64,000 nucleotides of DNA from assembly GCF_947172395.1 (NCBI RefSeq), contig NC_069083.1, positions 15,966,501 to 16,030,500 on the forward strand. Reading direction: 5' to 3'. Under the pieces are notes generated by a model. It had not been told where the DNA came from and searched no databases. It was given only the letters and a program-made list of their open reading frames with translations. Made by a program: the position numbers and the translations under genes. The stretch is from Bicyclus anynana. Taxonomy: Eukaryota > Arthropoda > Insecta > Lepidoptera > Nymphalidae. This document shows positions 33,396-43,225 of this stretch, one piece after another; position 1 is the first letter of the stretch; every line of letters begins with the position of its first letter.

Positions 33396-33869
33396 AGCCA
33401 ACCTCATGCCAAATGTACATATAAATCCTTATTATATAAATCCTTATTATGTAAGAAGTCGTCGTATACTGAATTCAAGTGAGTCACCAACGCAACTTAA
33501 AACTTCTATGTAAAATATTTCGCGAGCACAGACAATATTTACTTCAATTTAACTAAAATAGATTAAGGACAGAATTAATATCAATTGTATACCCGAGTTC
33601 CAATAAAATTCCTGAACCAGTTTGTCGGGTAGCAATTATCTACAATCTACATAGTAGTATAATCTTGCGAAAGCTTGTCCCTTTCAGTATAAAATTTATA
33701 AGCTCCAGATTAGGTACAGAAAGTGGGTTAGATGACTAAGAGACCGTATTAGCCGGCTAACATTGATAATATTATGTAAACCGCTAGCAATAACTAATCG
33801 TAGAAACCTAGCGGCTTAGACTAATAACCTATAGAACCGCAACACCTAACAATTTTTCACTCCAAATGT

Positions 33870-34172
33870 GACTTTGGCTGGTGCCAGGCTTCGGCCGTGG
33901 CTATAAACCCTACTGGAAAAGACGTACCGCCAAGCGATTTAGCGTTCCGGTGCGATGTCGTGTAGAAACCGAAAGGGATGTGGAATTTCAACCTTCTCAC
34001 TTCTACTTTAGTATTTTAGTCGAGTAAGAAAAATTTTTGGATTTAACGCCTAAAAATCGTTCGCACTCAACTAAAATACTAAAGTAGTCCGAACTAGGCT
34101 TTAGATGGCATCATCATTTACCATTAGGTAAGATGATAGTCAAGGGCTAACTTGTAAAGAAAAAAAAAACCT
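33870..34172 (+). mobile_element. SINE family B, nested in repeat R2
   Basis: GGCTGGTGCCAGGCTTCGGC, AAAGACGTACCGCCAAGCGA, GTAGAAACCGAAAGGGATG and GTCAAGGGCTAACTTGTAAA with an A tail. The tRNA-like head is missing. The body is interrupted at 34003-34087 by an inverted-repeat element. Confidence 0.8.
34003..34087. mobile_element. 85-bp inverted-repeat element inside the SINE
   Basis: CTACTTTAGTATTTTAGT at 34003-34020 is mirrored exactly at 34070-34087; similarity extends imperfectly a few bases inward. It sits where the SINE consensus has about 20 bp, so it is an insertion or replacement. Confidence 0.75.
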
Positions 34173-34509
34173 AAGCCACTCTTGTGACTAAGTGAGTGTA
34201 AAAGCTAATTACCCTCGCCGACACCCAACGAGCGCATTTATCGTAGCGTAGCGATCCGTCAAGGGCTCCCATTTCGGGACACATAAAACGGCTTACGAAT
34301 CCTGCTCAAACACACTATCTATGTGTACAAACAATCTATCTCTAGAGTAATACAAAGCTTTTGTCTAATGTCTTGCAACGACTTTTCTACAACATGTTAA
34401 TTTAAGTAACTTTTAAATTTTTCGTTTATTTTCTTTGCTAAGCTAAATTGGCTTCCTTGGAACTTGGGATGTGAGTTTGGCATATGTTTTCAATAACAGT
34501 TGACAACAC

Positions 34510-34645
34510 AATAGAGAATATACAAGCGGATTGCAGAGATTTGCTTCATGCTGCCGGCTTGAATTCGTTGTGTTGGTACTCTATGTAAAGGCCATGTTCA
34601 ATTGTCCAGCAGTGGACGTCCATCGGCTGTTGATAATGATAAATA
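34510..34645 (+). mobile_element. RTE-type LINE tail
   Basis: TGTCCAGCAGTGGACGTCCA, TCGGCTGTTGATAATGATAA is the RTE 3' end; upstream text is degenerate. Confidence 0.65.
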
Positions 34646-34932
34646 GATATTTCATGAGTTTCCACTTTAGTAGAGCCTGTAGCTTCTAATGTCAAATTAT
34701 ATTAAAAAAAACTACCCAGGATATTAGGCGTAGCGTGCCTGCCCTGTATCAGAATTAGTTAAGGCGGCCCAATGGATAAGCGACAAATAACGAAAAACAA
34801 ATTTTGTTACCAGTTTTACTTGGTGGTGAAATAAGGGTAATGTTTACGAGTAGATTAAGTTTGCTAACCGCTCCAGCTCCAGCTCCACTTTTTTTTTTCC
34901 CCCGTAAGGAACCCCTGGAGCCTGCTCATGTA

Positions 34933-35068
34933 GCCAAGTGGCTCGTCGATTCTCTTTCTACGATCGCTAACGCTTCGAAAACTAGAAAAATGTATGGGAA
35001 TGGCAGATCTTGATCACGTGACCTGTCGGTAGCAAATGTCATTCCCATACATTTTTCTAGTTTTTGGC
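34933..35068. mobile_element. Palindromic MITE PAL, copy 1 (right arm shortened)
   Basis: Starts GCCAAGTGGCTCGTCGATTC and ends TAGTTTTTGGC, with TA directly outside both ends. Inner arms ACTAGAAAAATGTATGGGAA and its complement face each other around GATCTTGATCACGTGACCTG. Copies 2 and 3: 35451-35617 and 40989-41165. Confidence 0.8.
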
Positions 35069-35450
35069 TAGGAGGCCTGGAGTCTAATACGACGGTAGTT
35101 ATGCCCCTGCAGGAGATATTAAACCAAATATTTACCTCACAATGCTATTGCCTCACTGTCCAAAGGGACAACAATCCGACACGAACAGAAAGACCTCGAT
35201 TTGTAAGATAAATTAACAATAAAGACTAATGACTGAAGATATAATCCAACTCTTTCTGACATTGCAATTAAGTGCCTACTCGTACATTATTTGCTGGTGT
35301 AAGGTACTACGTGATCATGCGCTTTCGCATAAAAAATATATTTTTACGTGAATAATTAATTAATTAATAAAAAAATAAGTTTTTAATGTCTTTGACAAAT
35401 CTGATCTTTCTCTTTCTACCAGAGAGAATGCCACCTGTCCTAGGCTCGAA
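35069..35450. other. Unassigned
   Basis: No gene or repeat is recognised between the first two PAL copies. Confidence 0.4.
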
Positions 35451-35617
35451 GTCACGTGGCACGTCTATTCTCTATCTACAAACGCTTATGCTACGAAAAC
35501 TATAAAAAAGTGTGGAAACTTGATCACGACACCTGTCGATAGCAAATGTCATTCCCTTACTTTTTTATTTTTCGAAGCGTTTGCGATTGTAGAAAGAGAA
35601 TCGACGTGTCATATGGC
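35451..35617. mobile_element. Palindromic MITE PAL, copy 2
   Basis: GTCACGTGGCACGTCTATTC to TCGACGTGTCATATGGC. The central TTGATCACGACACCTGTCGA and AGCAAATGTCATTCCC blocks are retained. TA follows the right end. Confidence 0.75.
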
Positions 35618-35703
35618 TACAGGCCTTGATTACCCAGCTCTACTTAGATAGGTAAAAAAACCTGAAAATGAAAATTCCGATATCAAAATACAATCTTCCT
35701 TAC

Positions 35704-35916
35704 CTTCTTTCCCGCCGTTTCCTCTTCGTCGTGCTGGTCCCTTTTATGGTTCTGTACAAGGTCATCATTTTGAAGAACACAGATCACTTATCACTGGCAC
35801 TAATATTAATTATACACTACTATAATTTATATTAGCTAGGCTTATTCTGATTTTATAGACTTATACGGCACTGTAAACATTTTTTTTAAATCACTTGACA
35901 CACACGATTTTGGGAC
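35704..35916 (-). CDS. Putative host-gene exon with start codon (minus strand)
   Basis: Read on the minus strand, a pyrimidine-rich stretch ending TTGTTACAG (acceptor, AG at 35917-35918) opens a 213-nt exon. Its first 148 nt are leader with stops in frame, including a TGA shortly before the start. Tandem ATGs at 35768-35766 and 35765-35763 begin a 21-codon frame (MMTLYRTIKGTSTTKRKRRE), rich in basic residues toward its end. The exon closes AAAGAAG before GTAAGG at 35703, a strong donor, leaving two bases of a split codon. This is a coherent arrangement for the first coding exon of a gene running leftward after a non-coding exon further right. I cannot identify the protein and found no following exon in the 35 kb downstream, so introns would be long. 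Alternative: coincidence of signals. Confidence 0.45.
35766..35768 (-). promoter_or_regulatory. Candidate start codon of the 35704-35916 exon
   Basis: The first of two adjacent ATGs on the minus strand, with TTCAAA immediately upstream. An in-frame TGA lies five codons before it, so the frame cannot extend upstream. Confidence 0.4.
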
Positions 35917-36160
35917 CTGTAACAAAAAAGAAAATGATATTTAAAACTTTAATTCCATTTAGATAATCTTATATTCCGTACAATAGAATGACGAATAAAA
36001 TATATAAATTTAAACTAAGAATTACACAGTATATTAAATTTAAATTTATAATAAATAAAATAATTATGACAAATACACACCATCTAATTGTTCACCGAGA
36101 GGCAAGGTACCCAATACGCTAGCTCTATTACCCCTCTGGATTTCATTTCCCGCTCAAATA

Positions 36161-36207
36161 ATCATCATCATCATCAGCATCATCATCATCATCATCATCA
36201 TCATCAT
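36161..36207. repeat. (ATC)n microsatellite
   Basis: About 15 ATC units with one AGC interruption. It may be the tail of a lost SINE or RTE copy; the flanks do not show one. Confidence 0.9.
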
Positions 36208-36324
36208 TAACTTCAGGATTAAGGACTTAAGGACTTCCTAAGTCTTGAGCCGCTAGCATTGTTAGAAGTATCTCTGCGCGATCGATTCAGAAATTAGGAG
36301 ATCCGAAGTCGCAAACCAAAGCCA

Positions 36325-36387
36325 TCAACATAAAAAAACATACATTCGAATTGAGAACCTCCTCCTTTTTTTGGAGTCGGTTAAAAA
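36325..36387 (-). mobile_element. Repeat family P end fragment
   Basis: ACATACATTCGAATTGAGAA, CCTCCTCCTTTTTTTGGAG and TCGGTTAAAAA match the end of 17361-17680. Confidence 0.7.
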
Positions 36388-36943
36388 TACATTAGCAAAA
36401 ATTTACCGATGGTATATATGAATTTAAATTATTACATTTTCAGTGGAAGATAGAGGAGGCATTAGCTACTTCTTATTTCAGGAACATTTATGGTTTCCAC
36501 AGGTTTATTGAAAAACTGAATTTCACTCGGAAGAAGTTATGGATGTCCGGTATTATTATTAAATAGAAAATAAAGTTTCTTTTCTCATCGGAAAACAAAA
36601 ATAAATAAACAATAGGTACCAATTATCCATTGAATATATCATAAAGTGGGCGATAGTGACCGGTTCATCGACCCACTGACCGAATGCCTTAACCGGATAG
36701 ATTTACGATCTTTTCCGGTAGGTACACACATTAGATGGCCCGCTGCTGTCAAATATAATCTACTTCTCAATCTATTATATATAAGCTATGCTAAGCTATT
36801 ATAGCCTATGTAAGCCAGAACTTCCTCATTAAATGAAATTTGAAAGCTGGAAGTTAGTCAGCCCATTCTCCTGTCCTAAGTACTGTACATTACGCAACTA
36901 TGATTTTTGGAAAGTGATGGCTCTAAGAAGTAGCATGATTTAA
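36388..36943. other. Unassigned
   Basis: No gene or repeat is recognised. Confidence 0.4.
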
Positions 36944-37090
36944 AGTGGAATTCATAGACGTTGTAGGGGCACCCCCAGGCGATCATTCAGCCGCTGAGTG
37001 TCAAATTTAACCTCTATTTGTTTGATAATTTGACACTCAGCAGGGTGAATGATTCCCTGAGGTGCCCCTACAACGTCTATGAATTCCACT
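36944..37090. mobile_element. Fold-back MITE, 147 bp, ~66-bp arms
   Basis: AGTGGAATTCATAGACGTTG at the left is mirrored by CAACGTCTATGAATTCCACT at the right; the arms continue through GTAGGGGCACC and GCTGAGTGTCAAATT. TTA occurs one base outside each end, a possible 3-bp duplication. No coding. Confidence 0.8.
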
Positions 37091-37728
37091 GTTAGAAGTC
37101 CAAACCCTGAACGTAGTCGGACCAAAAAAGAATTTTAACTATAATAATTTTTATTTTGTTGCAGCTTTTATAAAATGAGGTAGATCTGGGCGTTATAGAC
37201 TAATGTTTGTTTATATGGCGAGTATGTACCTAGACGATTTTTCACAGTTAATCTTAATATTTTTATTAATTTAAACATTATTTTAGGGTTCCGAACAATG
37301 AAATTAAATACTGTATAAAATCATTGGTTCCGGACGTAAATACGTACAAAAACGGATTTTAATGAAAATTTAATTAATAATCCACTAAATTCACCGCAAA
37401 TTAGCTAGATATTATAGTGTACTCACTTACTCTTCTACTTCAAGATTTAATGCTTTATTGGAACTAACACTATTTGGAACTTAAAGTTCCTAAAATTATC
37501 AGTTTTGTCAGAAAAATATAAAACTCTCGGTTAGCTATCAAGTACATTATTTCCACCGCCACCAGCTCTATGACCCTTAGAGAAAATATATCGTTGACCT
37601 CACACTTTCATCGGCATCAATTTTTTTGTCGCCTCCAGCAGCAATTCATTTCACTTTTACCTTATTAAATTGTAGTTACGAGTAGCTATGTTTCATCGAA
37701 GTGTTTATTGTTTACTGTATTTTATTTA
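37091..37728. other. Unassigned
   Basis: No supported feature. 37555-37640 is somewhat pyrimidine-rich (CCACCGCCACCAGCTC). Confidence 0.4.
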
Positions 37729-37960
37729 TCTATACTAATATTATAAAGAGGTAAAGTTTGTAAGTTTGTAAGTTTGTCACATTTTTTAAATGGGGTAATC
37801 TTCGGAACTACTGGTCCGATTTCAAAAATTCTTTCACCAGTAGAATGTTACATTAACGGGGAGTGCTATAGGCTATATTTTATATTAGTATGATATATAT
37901 TCGCCGAGTTGTCACAGTTTTTGTCATACAGGTCGGACCGAAAATCCAATAAGCAGACTT
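37729..37960 (+). mobile_element. Helitron, 3' end eroded
   Basis: TCTATACTAATATTATAAAG after an A, then GTAAGTTTG units, GGAACTACTGGTCCGATTTC and GCTATAGGCTATATTTTAT. No CTAG terminus is found. Confidence 0.75.
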
Positions 37961-38284
37961 ATTCGCATGCGCTGCCTTAACCATTGTGTAAAATTGAAAT
38001 TAATGTATGGAGACTTTATGTATCTTTAAAAGTTCTACAAAAAAGTCCGCGACACCATATATCTATCTTCTATATATTGGCAGATATAGATAACCTTTTG
38101 TGTTTTAAAAATTATAAATTTTATATACTTAGGTTTGCGTCATTATTTATGCTACTTAAATTAAATCCTTATCAAAATAAATTATTTAATAATCACAAGG
38201 ATATTATGGAGATAAGATTTGCCCTTTATAGTATATTAATTAGTTAAATAGTTTCGGAGATAATACAAAATTTCTAAAAGATGC
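37961..38284. other. Unassigned
   Basis: An AT-rich plus-strand frame (37984-38247, 87 codons) lacks any motif and is probably chance. Confidence 0.35.
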
Positions 38285-38440
38285 AGAAATTCCGCTACAT
38301 GACGCCCCGCGCTTTCAATTACGTAGTTCCCGTTCCTGTGTGAATATGGGAATCAAACATAGCCTATGACACTCGCAAATTACGTAGCTTTCTATTGGTA
38401 AAACAATCTTTCAAATCGGTCCAGTAGATCCAAAGATTAT
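38285..38440 (-). mobile_element. Helitron fragment, minus orientation
   Basis: GACGCCCCGCGCTTTCAATT, TAGTTCCCGTTCC and ACAATCTTTCAAATCGGTCC are the inverse of the family body. Both ends are eroded. Confidence 0.6.
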
Positions 38441-38449
38441 AATTTTAGC

Positions 38450-39086
38450 ACAGAAGTCTCTATTTTCCTTTGTCATCGCACCACGCTCATAGGGCTGGAC
38501 CGATTTTGCTAAGGGTAGGGGTAAGGTAGGGAAGGTATAGGGTAGGGTAGGGTAGGGTACAAGTAGGGTAGGGGTTGTGTAAGGGTAGGGTAGGGGTAAA
38601 GGTTAGGTAGGGGTAGGGTGGGGTAGGGCAGGGTAGGGGAGTGTATGCCTAGGTTAGGGGTAGGGCCTACCCCTATCCTAGGGGTAGGGAAAGGGAAGAT
38701 TACGGGTAGGGTATGGGTAGGATACAGTTAGGGTACGGGTAGGGTAGGAGTAGGGTAGAGGTAGGAGATCGATACTGAAGCCTATTTTCTATTTTTTGTC
38801 TGTCCGTTTGCCTTTTTTTTGACCGGGCATCACGCTGAAACTACAGAATGAATTCAAATGATACTTAAGACGATTTGAGACCATAATACGTAGAAGGATA
38901 ATAAGATACTTTTTGTCGCGAAAACAAAATCAGAAATGGGTGAAGTAGGGGTAGAAAGTTTGTAAATGTCAAATGATAAGTGGACTATTTATTAGGTATA
39001 AGTTATAAAAATTGCAAAATAGAATGAAATAGGGGTTGAAAGTTGACATCGATTTTTACGCGGACGAAGTCGCGGGCGTCCGCTAG
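38450..39086 (+). mobile_element. Helitron with large GGTAGGG-type minisatellite
   Basis: The 3' end is intact: GCGGACGAAGTCGCGGGCGT then CCGCTAG at 39080-39086 before a T. The body includes GCTGGACCGATTTTGC and, beyond the array, CTATTTTTTGTCTGTCCG. The array (38505-38770) holds some 35 G-rich units. The 5' boundary near 38450 is a guess. Confidence 0.7.
38505..38770 (+). repeat. GGTAGGG / GGGGTAGGG minisatellite
   Basis: Variable 6-9-bp G-rich units with interruptions near 38646-38700. Many runs of three or four G at short spacing would allow G-quadruplexes on this strand. Confidence 0.9.
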
Positions 39087-39519
39087 TCCGCTTTATATAT
39101 AAAAATGACGTGCCTAAGTTTTTTAACTAAGGTCTAGGTTTGTAATGAAGATTCGGAACACGGTCGGTTTTAGTGGGTTGAAATCCGACATAACCCTCTT
39201 GCGTCCCTGTGGCAAGAAGGTATCCATGAGGATTTTCTCGTATAAAAAAGCAACTATAGAGTCTTAACCATGATAGCTTTGGGTGGTACCAGGTTTCCAG
39301 GGTTCAGACTCTTATTCTAGGAATTGTCTAAGAAAAGCGGTAGGTATAAAGCGTAATTGTTTTACGTATTTTATTGTGATAATATGAAAAATCATGTCCC
39401 AGTAACTATTTATCATGACAGAAGGTTAAACTTTTAGGCTGACTAGCGAAGAGTTGCCATGAAGCTTACCAACCTTTGAATAAGAATTCAATTAGTACCT
39501 TCATTTATGTTTCTGGAAT
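39087..39519. other. Unassigned
   Basis: GGTTTCCAGGGTTCAGACTC near 39290 vaguely resembles a SINE B box. Nothing firm. Confidence 0.35.
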
Positions 39520-39700
39520 TTTCGTTTCAACTTACTCCAAAGAGTTTAAAGTTTGTGGTAGTTATTGTACGGGAAAAATCTCGATCGATTTTGAAAATTC
39601 TTTTATCACCACTAAAAATCCACGTTATTTGTATGTTGTCATAGGCTATACTTTTCTCACGGGAACATGAATTACGCGAATGAAATCGCGTGGTGTTGGC
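39520..39700 (+). mobile_element. Decayed Helitron
   Basis: AGTTTAAAGTTTGTGG, TCGATTTTGAAAATTCTTTT, ATAGGCTATACTTTTCTCAC and GAATGAAATCGCGTGG follow the family order. Confidence 0.5.
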
Positions 39701-40094
39701 AAGTGTCAAATAAAGTCATAAAACGTTATTTTCAAGATGTCTCAAAACAGTCACAGCAACAAAGCCGATAGCGAAATAGGAATGGAAACTTGAAGAGAAA
39801 TTCCATCGATTGTTATTCACATTAGCATTTTTCTCAGACAGATGCTATTGCCACTTTTACATTTCCTATGTAGGTATAAGGGCGTGTTCATAAGGTTTCA
39901 GATTTCCTTATATCGTCACGTGTTACATTTTTAGAACGATGTTCTTTTATTATTGTTCTTGTTGCTTTTTTTGCTTATTGCTTTTTGGCAGAAATCGTCA
40001 CGAAAGGCCAAATCATGTATATCGTTATAAAGTCAACCAGGTAGTGACCACGTTACTAAAAGTGTAATGTGGTTACACACTCACATTTATGTAT
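39701..40094. other. Unassigned
   Basis: No feature is recognised. Confidence 0.4.
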
Positions 40095-40196
40095 TAAATC
40101 GATGCAGGGATTCGCTGGATGCAAGCGGCTCAGGATCGTGAATTTTGGATGCCCCTACAAGGCCTATGTCCTGCAGTGGACGCCCATCGGCTGATC

Positions 40197-40197
<1 letters not shown>
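40095..40197 (+). mobile_element. RTE-type LINE tail
   Basis: TTCGCTGGATGCAAGCGGCT, GCCTATGTCCTGCAGTGGAC, GCCCATCGGCTGATCG. It ends in the GAT run. Confidence 0.75.
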
Positions 40198-40266
<69 letters not shown>

Positions 40267-40281
40267 CATGATGATGATGAT
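40198..40281. repeat. (GAT)n microsatellite, about 28 units
   Basis: Nearly pure GAT with one CAT interruption. It is the expanded trinucleotide tail of the RTE copy. Confidence 0.95.
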
Positions 40282-40334
40282 TGGTGTACTATATTGTTAC
40301 AATGTATTATACATGAGCAAAATATACAGAGTTA

Positions 40335-40386
40335 GCATTTCGAAGGGTAAGAGGTTTCTACGGACGAAGTCACGGGTGTCTGCTAG
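40335..40386 (+). mobile_element. Helitron 3' terminus
   Basis: CGGACGAAGTCACGGGTGTC then TGCTAG, followed by T. Upstream body lost. Confidence 0.7.
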
Positions 40387-40418
40387 TTATGGATATTTAT
40401 CGTGCAACCTTATGACAT

Positions 40419-40566
40419 GCGTCCACATATACGCATCGTACGAAATGTATTCGATTTTACGGAAGATACGTACGGTGCGGGTCAGCGGACGCACTTTAAA
40501 TACAAAGAATATTACGATTTGTTTGATGCGATGCATCCGATATTTACGATGCGTATATGTGGACGC
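40419..40566. mobile_element. MITE with perfect 22-bp TIR
   Basis: GCGTCCACATATACGCATCG starts the left arm (40419-40440), which is repeated exactly inverted at 40545-40566. Length 148 bp, interior unrelated to other elements here. No target-site duplication is evident. Open frames across it are spurious. Confidence 0.8.
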
Positions 40567-40767
40567 CAACCATTAGTAAATTTTTATCTGTGTGACATCA
40601 CACAACAAGAAGATTTTCTAGCTGGTACTTATTCTAATCGGAATGCTCTGTTTTGCTAATTGTTACACGACTAACAGACATACATATTGTATGAGAGAAA
40701 AGCGGACGGATCTTGCGCTCTGCGTAATAAGCGATTATATTTTCTTAAGCGGTATGTTCATGTTTTA

Positions 40768-40850
40768 CTAGTGGACCCTTGCGACTTCGTCCGCGCGGAA
40801 TACTATGTCAAAATTCAACTATATATACGAGTATAGGTACTGTCCCAGAC
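40768..40850 (-). mobile_element. Helitron 3' end, minus orientation
   Basis: A then CTAGTGGACCC, TTGCGACTTCGTCCGCGCGG. Confidence 0.7.
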
Positions 40851-40988
40851 ATTTTTTGGACTTGTAGAAGGGTATTATAATTCCGTCAAATGATTTTTTC
40901 ATAACATAACACAGCGCGTGCAACGGAAGCTCTAAAAAAATATTTTTTTCCCGCTTTCGCCACATAGTAGTTTCTTAGAGTAACTCTA

Positions 40989-41165
40989 GCCAAGTGGCAC
41001 GTCAATTCTCTTTCTACGATCGCTAACGCTTCGAAAACTAGAAAAATGTAAAGTAATGACAGATCTTGATCACGTGACCAGTCGATAGCAAATGTCATTC
41101 CTATACATCTTTATAGTTTTCGAACCGTTAGCAATTGTAGAAAGAGATTCGTCGTGCTACTTGGC
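40989..41165. mobile_element. Palindromic MITE PAL, copy 3, most complete
   Basis: GCCAAGTGGCACGTCAATTC to GTCGTGCTACTTGGC, 177 bp. Arms of about 75 bp pair with few mismatches. The centre GATCTTGATCACGTGACCAG and AGCAAATGTCATTCC is common to all copies. The left flank is TA; the right is not. Confidence 0.85.
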
Positions 41166-41399
41166 AGCTCGTTATTGTTAGGGATTTATGTCACAACTAA
41201 CTCGATAAAACCTTAGTTAAATTTATATTTTCGATTCCTTCTAATTTTCATTTCTTTCCTCGTCTTGAGATATCGCATCACATCAACGGCCTAGTTGTGA
41301 ATTTACCATACGATAACCACTCTAGTTTGCAATCGCAATCCAGTGTTGACTGTTTATCCCTTAGTTACCTTCCCAACTACTTGAACTGTTAACTTCAAT

Positions 41400-41466
41400 A
41401 AAAAAAAAACATACATACAGCCGAACATAGAATAGAACCTCCTCCTTTTTGGAAGTCGGTTAAAAA
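41400..41466 (-). mobile_element. Repeat family P end fragment
   Basis: ACATACATACAGCCGAACAT, GAACCTCCTCCTTTTTGGAA and GTCGGTTAAAAAA. Confidence 0.65.
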
Positions 41467-41689
41467 AATATGTCTCATCAATTTTAACAGATTCGGCCGT
41501 TTTACACAACAATTACCAAAATTGCGCTTAAACACGCAACTGTTTGTGAGTAACAATTATTTCGAAATCGAAAGTCCCCGAGAGTGTTCGGCTGAGTCAG
41601 TTTATTGTTTCTTTCCAGCTGTTCATGGTACTACATGGCATTTCGCGATAATTGTAATAAGTGAAACCAGCAAACGTGCCATTTTTTCA

Positions 41690-41998
41690 TCATCATCATC
41701 GTATCAGCCGATGGACGTCCACTGCAGGTCATAAACCTTTTGTAGACTTCCAAATATCACGATCCAGAGCCGCCAGTATCCAGTGAATCCCTGCGACTCG
41801 CTTGATGTCGTCAGTCCACCTGGTGGGGGTAGACCAACATTGCACTTTCTGGTGCGGGGTCGCCATTCCACCTTGGTACTCCAACGTCACTTCGAACTAT
41901 GTGCCCCGCCCATTGCCATTTCAGCTTCGCGACTCGTTGAGCCACGTCGGTGACTTTGGTTCTTCGATCACGCAGAGATATCATTTTATGCGTGATTT
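41690..41998 (-). pseudogene. RTE-type LINE C-terminus and tail, minus orientation
   Basis: An ATC tail at 41690 is followed by CAGCCGATGGACGTCCACTG. The minus-strand reading of 41811-41998 has MISLRDRRTKVTDVAQRVAK, WQWAGHIVR, WNGDPAPESAMLVY and a conserved Asp-rich end. This is the C-terminal part of RTE-family proteins, with frameshifts. It is the best-preserved RTE remnant in the window but lacks endonuclease and catalytic RT blocks. Confidence 0.75.
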
Positions 41999-42489
41999 TT
42001 TTTTTAACAGAATGCAAAGGAGGCGATAGGTATAAAATAATTTCGATAGGACGTCCTGACACCAACATGGCTGTTCATCTCTATCTCACTCTATATAAAG
42101 TAACCTGACAGTATACGCAACTTACTTACTAACTTAACTTACAGAGTACCGCATGAAATAAGCCGTAATTTTGGAAATTATTAAACAACAAAATTGGCAT
42201 AAAGTTTCCAAGTATTTGTACAAATCTATTAGCTAAATCCGTTGAGTTGTTTTTGCATGATTGAGCAACAAGTGACCAAACAATTTCACATTTTTTATTA
42301 TATGAAGAAGTCTACGAAATCTTTATGATCACTGAGCTAAGAGATCTTGTGCAACGGCGAGATTCACACTTGCATGTTCATATCTTTATTTTACATCATC
42401 GTAATTAAGAGAATCATGTTGGATCCATCGAATAATCCATGGACAAGGAATTTTCCAATTTTTACATATAGTGCATACCCTAGTTAAAA
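41999..42489. other. Unassigned
   Basis: No feature is recognised. Confidence 0.4.
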
Positions 42490-42715
42490 ACCTTATGCAC
42501 GCCACTGGCAATGGGTGTAGTAGGTACATAGTTCGAGAGCTGATGGACGTTGGGATCCAAAGGCACTGGAATGGCGACCCCGCCACCGGAAAGCGCTGTG
42601 TTGGTCGACCTCTCACTAGGTGGACTGACGATTTCAAGTGGATTAAAGGGAGCCATTGAATGGAGACCAAAGAAGTCCATACACGAACAATCCCTTTTCC
42701 GGCAGTGGACTCCAT
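42490..42715 (+). pseudogene. RTE-type LINE C-terminus, plus orientation
   Basis: The frame reads RHWNGDPATGKRCVGRPLTR and WTDDFKWIKGSH, matching the WNGDP/GKRxVGRPxTRWTDD signature. It is inverted relative to 41690-41998, 500 bp away. The trinucleotide tail is missing. Confidence 0.75.
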
Positions 42716-42840
42716 CTTATGTGTTATCTGACCCATTTATGACTGAGTTTCTTTAAAGCGCTTGCGAATAAACATCGTTTAGGTAGGTTTTTTCAAACTT
42801 CATTATAATGCCTACTTGAAGCCTACAGGACCAGCTGGAA

Positions 42841-43013
42841 CCTGGTCTCAAACGGTGAAGGAAAAACATCGTGAGGAAACCTGCATACCTACCTGAGAAT
42901 TTTCTTAATTCTCTACGTGTGTGAATATCTGGCAATCCGCATCTTGCATCCGCAAGGCCAGCGTGGTGGACTATTGGCCTAACACCTCTCATTCTGAGAG
43001 GAGACTCGAGCTA
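42841..43013 (+). mobile_element. SINE family A 3' half
   Basis: GGTCTCAAACGGTGAAGG, AACATCGTGAGGAAACCTGC, GTGGTGGACTATTGGCCTAA and TCTGAGAGGAGACTCGAGCT. A small GCATCTTGCATCCGCAAG duplication sits in the body. Confidence 0.8.
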
Positions 43014-43114
43014 TAATTATTCTCTGTAACGATCTCTCAAATCAGATGTTAATGACATGGATTAACATGCCTTTTGTGGCTCTGAGGTTGGAGTGATTCT
43101 ACCAAATTCTTAGC

Positions 43115-43225
43115 TCAAGGCAGTTACTGAGATTTTTTTGGAAAAAGCAAAGCTCGATATTTTACAGCCAGACTTAGGACTCAAACCCGAAACACAAAGT
43201 CACTGAAGCAACGACGCAGCTTAAA
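43115..43225 (-). mobile_element. tRNA-related SINE, minus orientation
   Basis: On the minus strand: CGTTGCTTCAGTGACTTTGT, the B box GGGTTTGAGTCC near 43185, then GCTGTAAAATATCGAGCTTT. Confidence 0.5.

Larger units (their letters stand above)
33700..34325 (+). repeat. Dispersed repeat R2, copy 2, split by a SINE
   Basis: The left part (to ~33869) and right part (from ~34173) join to match 27640-27850. Shared blocks include CGCAACACCTAACAATTTT before the SINE and AAGGGCTCCCATTTCGGG after it. Confidence 0.75.

Noticed and set aside
38505..38770. Telomeric repeat
   Set aside because: Lepidopteran telomeres are TTAGG arrays. These units are GGTAGGG-like, irregular and sit inside a Helitron.
40145..40576. 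143-codon ORF with a Met run
   Set aside because: It is a translation of the (GAT)n microsatellite plus an RTE tail and a MITE.
42386..42736. 116-codon minus-strand ORF
   Set aside because: Antisense to the RTE C-terminus, whose plus-strand signature is clear.
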